Source: an uncultured Eubacteriales bacterium
Lineage (GTDB): Bacteria; Bacillota; Clostridia; Oscillospirales; Oscillospiraceae
Assembly: GCA_900546295.1 (NCBI GenBank)
Contig: URCK01000069.1
Coordinates: 1-9,023 of the forward strand
DNA: 9,023 nt
Reading direction: 5' to 3'
In this document: in pieces, positions 5,905 through 9,023 of the stretch
Numbering within the stretch: the stretch's first letter is position 1
Layout: each line of letters begins with the position of its first letter
Notes under the pieces: model-generated
The model's database searches: none
What the model saw: the letters and a program-made list of their open reading frames with translations, nothing else
Told to the model about the DNA's origin: nothing
Position numbers and translations under genes: made by a program

Positions 5905-7001
5905 TTTCCACCCTTAAAAACCATATGAACGCCGTCGCTGCTTGTGAGATAGGCCATCGGCCCGTAGGCCTTGATGCCAAACTCCAGCACATCGCCGACA
6001 TGGATCTCATCCTTCACCGCCTCAACATCGAGGATCGTATGGTCGGACGACGCGCCAATGATCTCAACGCCTTCCCTGCGCGGCACAAGGTCGAAGCAGT
6101 TGCCGTAGTCCACGCGGCCCATGGCAACGATCGCGCGGCGGCGGATGCCGCGATCCTCGTAGTGCCCCACCTCGCCGAAGGCGTTCACGCTCAGCTCACC
6201 GACCGGGAAGCTCGGCTTGTCACGGCATTCGACGACCTCTGCCTTGACGGTCATAACGCCCGTTTTCAGGAAGTCGGGCGCGAAGTTGTCCGTTTCACCG
6301 CGCAGGCCGATGTCGCCCAGACGCAGCAGATTGATGCGGTAGGGCATCGTGCCATTCATTGCCATGTAGGCCGAGGTGGATGCGCCGCCGCTGATGTAGT
6401 CGAGGGGTCTTCCGATCTCGCGCTCAATATCCGCCGCCAGGCTGACAAGCGCCTGCATGTTGCGTTTGGTGGGCGTGACAGAGCCGTAGCAGCTCAGGTT
6501 GACGCCCACGCCCGCAAGGCGCAGGTTTTTCAGCTCATGCTCCACCTCGATCGCGGCGTCCAGCGCGTCCTCCTCGTTCCAGAAGCCCTCGCGCAGATCG
6601 CCAAGATCCATCATCAGGATGACCTCATGTATCTTATTCTGCCGCTTCGCCTCTTCGTTGAGCGCACGCAGCACGGTGATGTCACTTTGCAGGCTGATGT
6701 CGCTCAGTTCCACCACGTCTGCAAGCTCGGAGAGCATGGGGATGCGGATGAGCATCAGCGGTTTTTTGGTGAGTCCCGCCTCGCGCATGGTGCGCAGCTG
6801 GCTCACGCGCGACGTTGCGATAAACTTCACGCCGCTTTCTTCGTAAACGCGTACGATCTCAGGCAGTGCGGACACTGCCTTCACAACGCCCGCGACCTCG
6901 ATGAGCGAATCATGGCAGCGCTCTACGAGCGCTGCCAGATTCGCTGCCAATTGATCGAGATCGAATTCCACACAGGGATATTGATTCCGATTCATTGTCA
7001 T
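5901..7001 (-). CDS. Alanine/ornithine racemase family PLP-dependent enzyme
   Basis: A 366-residue fold-type III (TIM-barrel) PLP enzyme. The N-terminus has the typical YPCVEFDLDQLAANLAALV. The PLP lysine is Lys41 in GVVKAVS, and the barrel carries ATSR (about 62-65), LMLIRIP, MMDLGDLREGFW and the phosphate-binding region SGGASTSAYMAMNGTMPYRI, then NLLRLGDIGLRGE. Characterised relatives interconvert L- and D-alanine or L- and D-ornithine; the ornithine racemase Orr of amino-acid-fermenting clostridia is of similar size. The family usually shows GGNS- where this protein has GGAST, so substrate and even racemase activity are open. AAGGA lies 11 bases before ATG 7001; ATG 6995 is an alternative start. 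It follows the NhaC-type antiporter by 51 bases and is coupled to a methyltransferase. The ornithine-type aminotransferase upstream makes ornithine an attractive but unproven substrate. Confidence 0.85.
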   Translation of the reverse strand: MTMNRNQYPCVEFDLDQLAANLAALVERCHDSLIEVAGVVKAVSALPEIVRVYEESGVKFIATSRVSQLRTMREAGLTKKPLMLIRIPMLSELADVVELSDISLQSDITVLRALNEEAKRQNKIHEVILMMDLGDLREGFWNEEDALDAAIEVEHELKNLRLAGVGVNLSCYGSVTPTKRNMQALVSLAADIEREIGRPLDYISGGASTSAYMAMNGTMPYRINLLRLGDIGLRGETDNFAPDFLKTGVMTVKAEVVECRDKPSFPVGELSVNAFGEVGHYEDRGIRRRAIVAMGRVDYGNCFDLVPRREGVEIIGASSDHTILDVEAVKDEIHVGDVLEFGIKAYGPMAYLTSSDGVHMVFKGGK

Positions 7002-7020
7002 GATTTTTCAATTCCTTTAG

Positions 7021-7042
7021 GTAGGGTCTTTTCTGTAGGGTC
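7021..7042. repeat. 8-bp tandem-spaced direct repeat in the nhaC-racemase gap
   Basis: GTAGGGTC occurs at 7021-7028 and again at 7035-7042, 14 bases apart, within the 51-base gap between the antiporter stop and the racemase start. It may be a protein or RNA contact site or chance. No terminator is seen in the gap, so read-through of the operon is expected. Confidence 0.5.
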
Positions 7043-7052
7043 ACAAACTGAT

Positions 7053-8537
7053 TTACTGCGCGACCTTCTTGCTCTTCTTGAAGGGCTTGCCCGCAAGATC
7101 CTTGAGCGTCCAGCCGATCAGCACGCACAGCCAGTTGATGATGGGCATGAGCCAGTTGAAGATGGCCCAGGGGCCGTAACCGCCGGCGCCCCAAGGAGCG
7201 ATGTTCAGGGTGTCCTTGATAAACACACCGCAGGTGTTCCAGGGGATCAGAGCGGAGGTAACGGTACCGGCGCCTTCAAGGGCAGAGGACAGAACCGCCG
7301 GGTGCACGCCCATCTTGTGATACTCCTCGGCATACATACGGCCGGGGACCACGATGGAGATGTACTGCTCGGGCATGGTGGCGTTGGAAAGAACGCAGGT
7401 CACTTCGGTCAGGCCAACGAGAGCCGCAGGGCCCTTGGCAATCTTCTTGAGGGAGTTGACGATGACCTCGAGCTGGTGGGTCTCCTCCATGATACCGCCG
7501 AACATCATGGCGATGATCGTCATGGAAACGGAAGACATCATACCCATGATACCGCCGCTTTCCAGGAGTCTTGTCATGGTGTAGCTCGTTTCGGGAGAAA
7601 GATTGGCTTCGAACATGGCGAGCGCTTCCTCAGAGAAGTAGTAGCCGTTCTTACCGTAATCGAAGATGGTACCGAGCGTGCAGGCGCCGGGCTGGAAGAT
7701 CAGGCCGAGGATGACGCCGGCAACAATACCGAGGGTGATGCCGGGGATCGCGGGAACCTTCATGGCAACTGCCACGATAACGATGACCGGAGGCAGGAGC
7801 AGCACAGGGCTGATGTTAAAGATACCGCCCTCGGCAGCATTCAGCGCGTTGGAGAACTCGATCACGCGGGACATATCCGCCTCGCCGCCGTGATACTGCA
7901 TCACGCCGAGGACGCCGAAGAAGATCAGGGTGATGGCGTAGGTGATGCCGGTGGGCAGGATCATGGCCTTGACGTGGGTGATAACGTCCGTACCGGCCAT
8001 GGCGGGAGCGAGGTTCGTCGTATCGGACAGCGGGCTCATCTTATCGCCGAAATAGGCGCCGGAGAGAACCGCGCCGGCGGTCATGCCGGGGCTCATGCCG
8101 AGACCGTAGCCGATGCCCATCAACGCAACGCCCATCGTACCCATCGTACCCCAGGAGGTACCGGTGGCGAGCGAGGTGATGGAGCAGATCAGAACGCAGG
8201 CAATGAAGAAAATTGCGGGTTTGAGGACCTTCAGGCCGTAGTAGATCATCGTAGGCACGACGCCCGCGTTGATCCACACGCCGATCAGGATACCGACGAT
8301 GATCAGGATGCAGATCGACTGCAACGCTTTGTAGATACCGTCCATCATGGACTTTTCAACTTCATCCCACTTATAGCCGAGATGCAGTGCCATGATCGCG
8401 GCAGCCATTACGCCGACAAACATAGGTACATGCGGGTCAACTCCGAACTTGACGATACCGACCGCGAGCGCGGCGATCAGAACCACCAATGTCAACAGGG
8501 CTTCCCACAGCTTGGGCATTCTCTTTTCCTTACTCAT
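7053..8537 (-). CDS. nhaC: NhaC-family Na+/H+ antiporter
   Basis: A 494-residue integral membrane protein with about 11-12 hydrophobic segments. It carries the NhaC signatures: GTSWGTMGTMGVALMG from residue 126, with GDKMSPLSDTTNLA at 164-177, then LPTGITYAIT. Near the C-terminus is ALIPWNTCGVFIKDTL, also typical. The family exchanges Na+ for H+; some members instead exchange metabolites such as malate/lactate or carry amino acids (tyrosine, lysine), so the transported species is uncertain. The C-terminal tail is basic (KPFKKSKKVAQ). The start ATG 8537 follows GAAAGG by about ten bases, and the N-terminus MSKEKRMPKLWEAL is normal. It is the first gene of an operon with the racemase-family enzyme and the methyltransferase, which favours a role in amino-acid uptake or fermentation rather than general salt stress. 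Confidence 0.92.
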   Translation of the reverse strand: MSKEKRMPKLWEALLTLVVLIAALAVGIVKFGVDPHVPMFVGVMAAAIMALHLGYKWDEVEKSMMDGIYKALQSICILIIVGILIGVWINAGVVPTMIYYGLKVLKPAIFFIACVLICSITSLATGTSWGTMGTMGVALMGIGYGLGMSPGMTAGAVLSGAYFGDKMSPLSDTTNLAPAMAGTDVITHVKAMILPTGITYAITLIFFGVLGVMQYHGGEADMSRVIEFSNALNAAEGGIFNISPVLLLPPVIVIVAVAMKVPAIPGITLGIVAGVILGLIFQPGACTLGTIFDYGKNGYYFSEEALAMFEANLSPETSYTMTRLLESGGIMGMMSSVSMTIIAMMFGGIMEETHQLEVIVNSLKKIAKGPAALVGLTEVTCVLSNATMPEQYISIVVPGRMYAEEYHKMGVHPAVLSSALEGAGTVTSALIPWNTCGVFIKDTLNIAPWGAGGYGPWAIFNWLMPIINWLCVLIGWTLKDLAGKPFKKSKKVAQ

Positions 8538-8596
8538 AGTGTTACCAACCTTTCGAAATTTTGGGGGGCGCTATTCGTATGGATAACTATGCATAT

Positions 8597-8625
8597 ACTT
8601 TAGCACAGTATCGTAGGAATAGCAA
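8597..8625 (-). promoter_or_regulatory. Extended -10 promoter of the nhaC-racemase-methyltransferase operon
   Basis: On the - strand TTGCTA (8625-8620) and TAAAGT (8602-8597) are exactly 17 bases apart, four of six matches each, and the -10 is preceded by TGC, the extended -10 element. The region is A/T-rich. The predicted start near 8590 leaves a leader of about 50 bases. Confidence 0.6.
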
Positions 8626-8770
8626 GTTGTTTTTGAATGGTGAACGCAGTTTTACGGTAATGCATTTTTGTTTCGGTATCGCTCCGGGTCCAGTTACGCC
8701 GGTAACACTCCTCCTTCCTCCTTCGCAGCACAACACAATTGCTTCGTAGCTGGCTGCAAATGCAGAAAAT

Positions 8771-8820
8771 ACCTCTCTCCCCGGCCCGCCGATCCCCCAT
8801 CGGCAGGCTGGGGATGAGGT
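8771..8820 (-). terminator. Long imperfect hairpin, possible terminator of the aminotransferase gene
   Basis: The 50-base element folds on itself: ACCTC pairs with GAGGT, TCCCC with GGGGA, and CCTGCCGAT with ATCGGCGGG around a GGGGG loop, with small internal bulges. On the - strand it is followed by ATTTTCTGC, a weak T run. It lies 84 bases past the stop of the aminotransferase gene on that strand. It could equally be a repeat unit or part of a larger structured RNA. Confidence 0.5.
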
Positions 8821-8831
8821 GGTCTATACTT

Positions 8832-8867
8832 CCGGTGCTGTGCCGCCGGAGAGTGGCGCTTCACCGG
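8832..8867. repeat. Second hairpin of the intergenic cluster
   Basis: CCGGTG (8832-8837) pairs with CACCGG (8862-8867), with an inner GCC/GGC pairing around a loop containing GGAGAG. It stands directly between the first and third hairpins of the cluster. Confidence 0.55.
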
Positions 8868-8890
8868 CCTCGCAGAATAGAAACGCGAGG
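8868..8890. repeat. Third hairpin, next to the aminotransferase stop
   Basis: CCTCGC (8868-8873) pairs perfectly with GCGAGG (8885-8890) around an 11-base A-rich loop. It adjoins the second hairpin with no spacer and starts 14 bases beyond the aminotransferase stop codon. No T run follows. Confidence 0.5.
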
Positions 8891-8903
8891 TTTGTATCAT
8901 ATT

Positions 8904-9023
8904 TTACCAGCCGAGCTTGGTCATGGCGCCGTCGACCGCCTTAATGACGATGTCGATCTCCTTCTCGGTGACGATCAGCGGCGGGACAAAGCGCAGCACG
9001 TTGCCGTTGGTGTTGTTGATGAG
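8904..9023 (-). CDS. C-terminal end of a class III aminotransferase (acetylornithine/ornithine type, partial)
   Basis: The last 39 codons run off the right edge of the window and end with TAA at 8906-8904. The peptide has INNTNGNVLRFVPPLIVTEK followed by EIDIVIKAVDGAMTKLGW. The 'N-V-L-R-x-x-P-P-L-I-V-T-x-x-E-I-D' pattern is the characteristic C-terminal strand and helix of class III PLP aminotransferases, and fits best with acetylornithine aminotransferase (ArgD) and ornithine aminotransferase. These enzymes move the delta-amino group of (acetyl)ornithine to 2-oxoglutarate. The catalytic lysine and substrate-determining residues are outside the window, so arginine synthesis, ornithine breakdown and 4-aminobutyrate-type reactions cannot be told apart. 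The gene lies upstream of the nhaC operon on the same strand but is separated from it by hairpins and a separate promoter. Confidence 0.8.
   Translation of the reverse strand, partial: LINNTNGNVLRFVPPLIVTEKEIDIVIKAVDGAMTKLGW

Larger units (their letters stand above)
8538..8903. other. Intergenic region between nhaC and the aminotransferase gene
   Basis: These 366 bases hold no convincing gene. On the - strand, left of the three hairpins, lie a possible fourth stem (GCAGC/GCTGC, about 8725-8758), a purine-rich stretch with two GGAGGA-type motifs (about 8705-8722), a small GTTAC/GTAAC stem (8694-8707), the operon promoter and the nhaC leader. The short open frames here have poor codon use. I could not match the region to a riboswitch or T-box I know; the T-box core sequence is absent. 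Confidence 0.6.

Noticed and set aside
5925..8603. A continuous 892-codon open frame on the + strand across the racemase and nhaC genes
   Set aside because: It is antisense to two well-supported genes, crosses their intergenic gap, has a His/Asp/Gly/Arg-rich composition typical of complementary-strand frames in GC-rich DNA, and shows no domain or ribosome site.
8600..8900. Small - strand open frames of 66-68 codons in the nhaC upstream gap
   Set aside because: They are Arg/Cys-rich, overlap the hairpins and the promoter, and have no convincing starts.
8640..8900. Lysine riboswitch, glycine riboswitch or T-box leader upstream of nhaC
   Set aside because: The conserved cores I know for these classes, including the T-box sequence, are not present on either strand.
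1..9023. CRISPR array, insertion sequence, tRNA or rRNA gene
   Set aside because: No regularly spaced repeats, no transposase or terminal inverted repeats, and no tRNA- or rRNA-like sequence were seen.

Overview
The window is about 9 kb of fairly GC-rich DNA from what looks like a Gram-positive anaerobe of the Clostridia, probably in or near the Oscillospiraceae. This is inferred from the FMN riboswitch with a RibU-type ECF transporter subunit, the strong Shine-Dalgarno sites, the intrinsic terminators, the NhaC antiporter and the methionine gamma-lyase family protein. No 16S or other marker gene is present, so the assignment is tentative.

Left part (1-1254, + strand): the last 21 codons of a protein resembling phage head-fibre C-termini, a GC-rich hairpin, then a GT2 glycosyltransferase fused to a helical repeat domain. 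It ends in a very clean intrinsic terminator. This may be the edge of a prophage or a prophage remnant. Next (1255-3740, + strand) comes a metabolic unit: a small, apparently frameshifted reading frame whose stop overlaps the start of a methionine gamma-lyase family PLP enzyme, then a DMT/EamA transporter, closed by a bidirectional terminator.

Middle (3745-5266): a SLOG/DUF1273 (YpsA-like) protein on the - strand diverges from a sigma-A promoter, an FMN riboswitch and the riboflavin ECF substrate-binding subunit RibU on the + strand. RibU ends in a second perfect terminator hairpin, shared with the convergent operon on its right.

Right part (5275-8625, - strand): an operon read right to left. 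It has an extended -10 promoter, an NhaC-family Na+/H+ antiporter, an alanine/ornithine-racemase-family PLP enzyme and a class I SAM methyltransferase that overlaps the racemase by ATGA. Upstream, on the same strand, lies the C-terminal end of a class III (acetylornithine/ornithine type) aminotransferase. The 365-base gap between them holds three back-to-back hairpins and the operon promoter. Racemase, antiporter and ornithine-type aminotransferase together suggest amino-acid (possibly ornithine) catabolism or transport, but the substrate cannot be read from sequence.

Most of the window is recognisable housekeeping and metabolic content. The parts worth a second look are the hidden frameshifted small ORF at 1305-1462, the hairpin cluster at 8771-8890, the methyltransferase coupled to the racemase, and the RibU leader. 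I do not see a clear new defence or mobile system.
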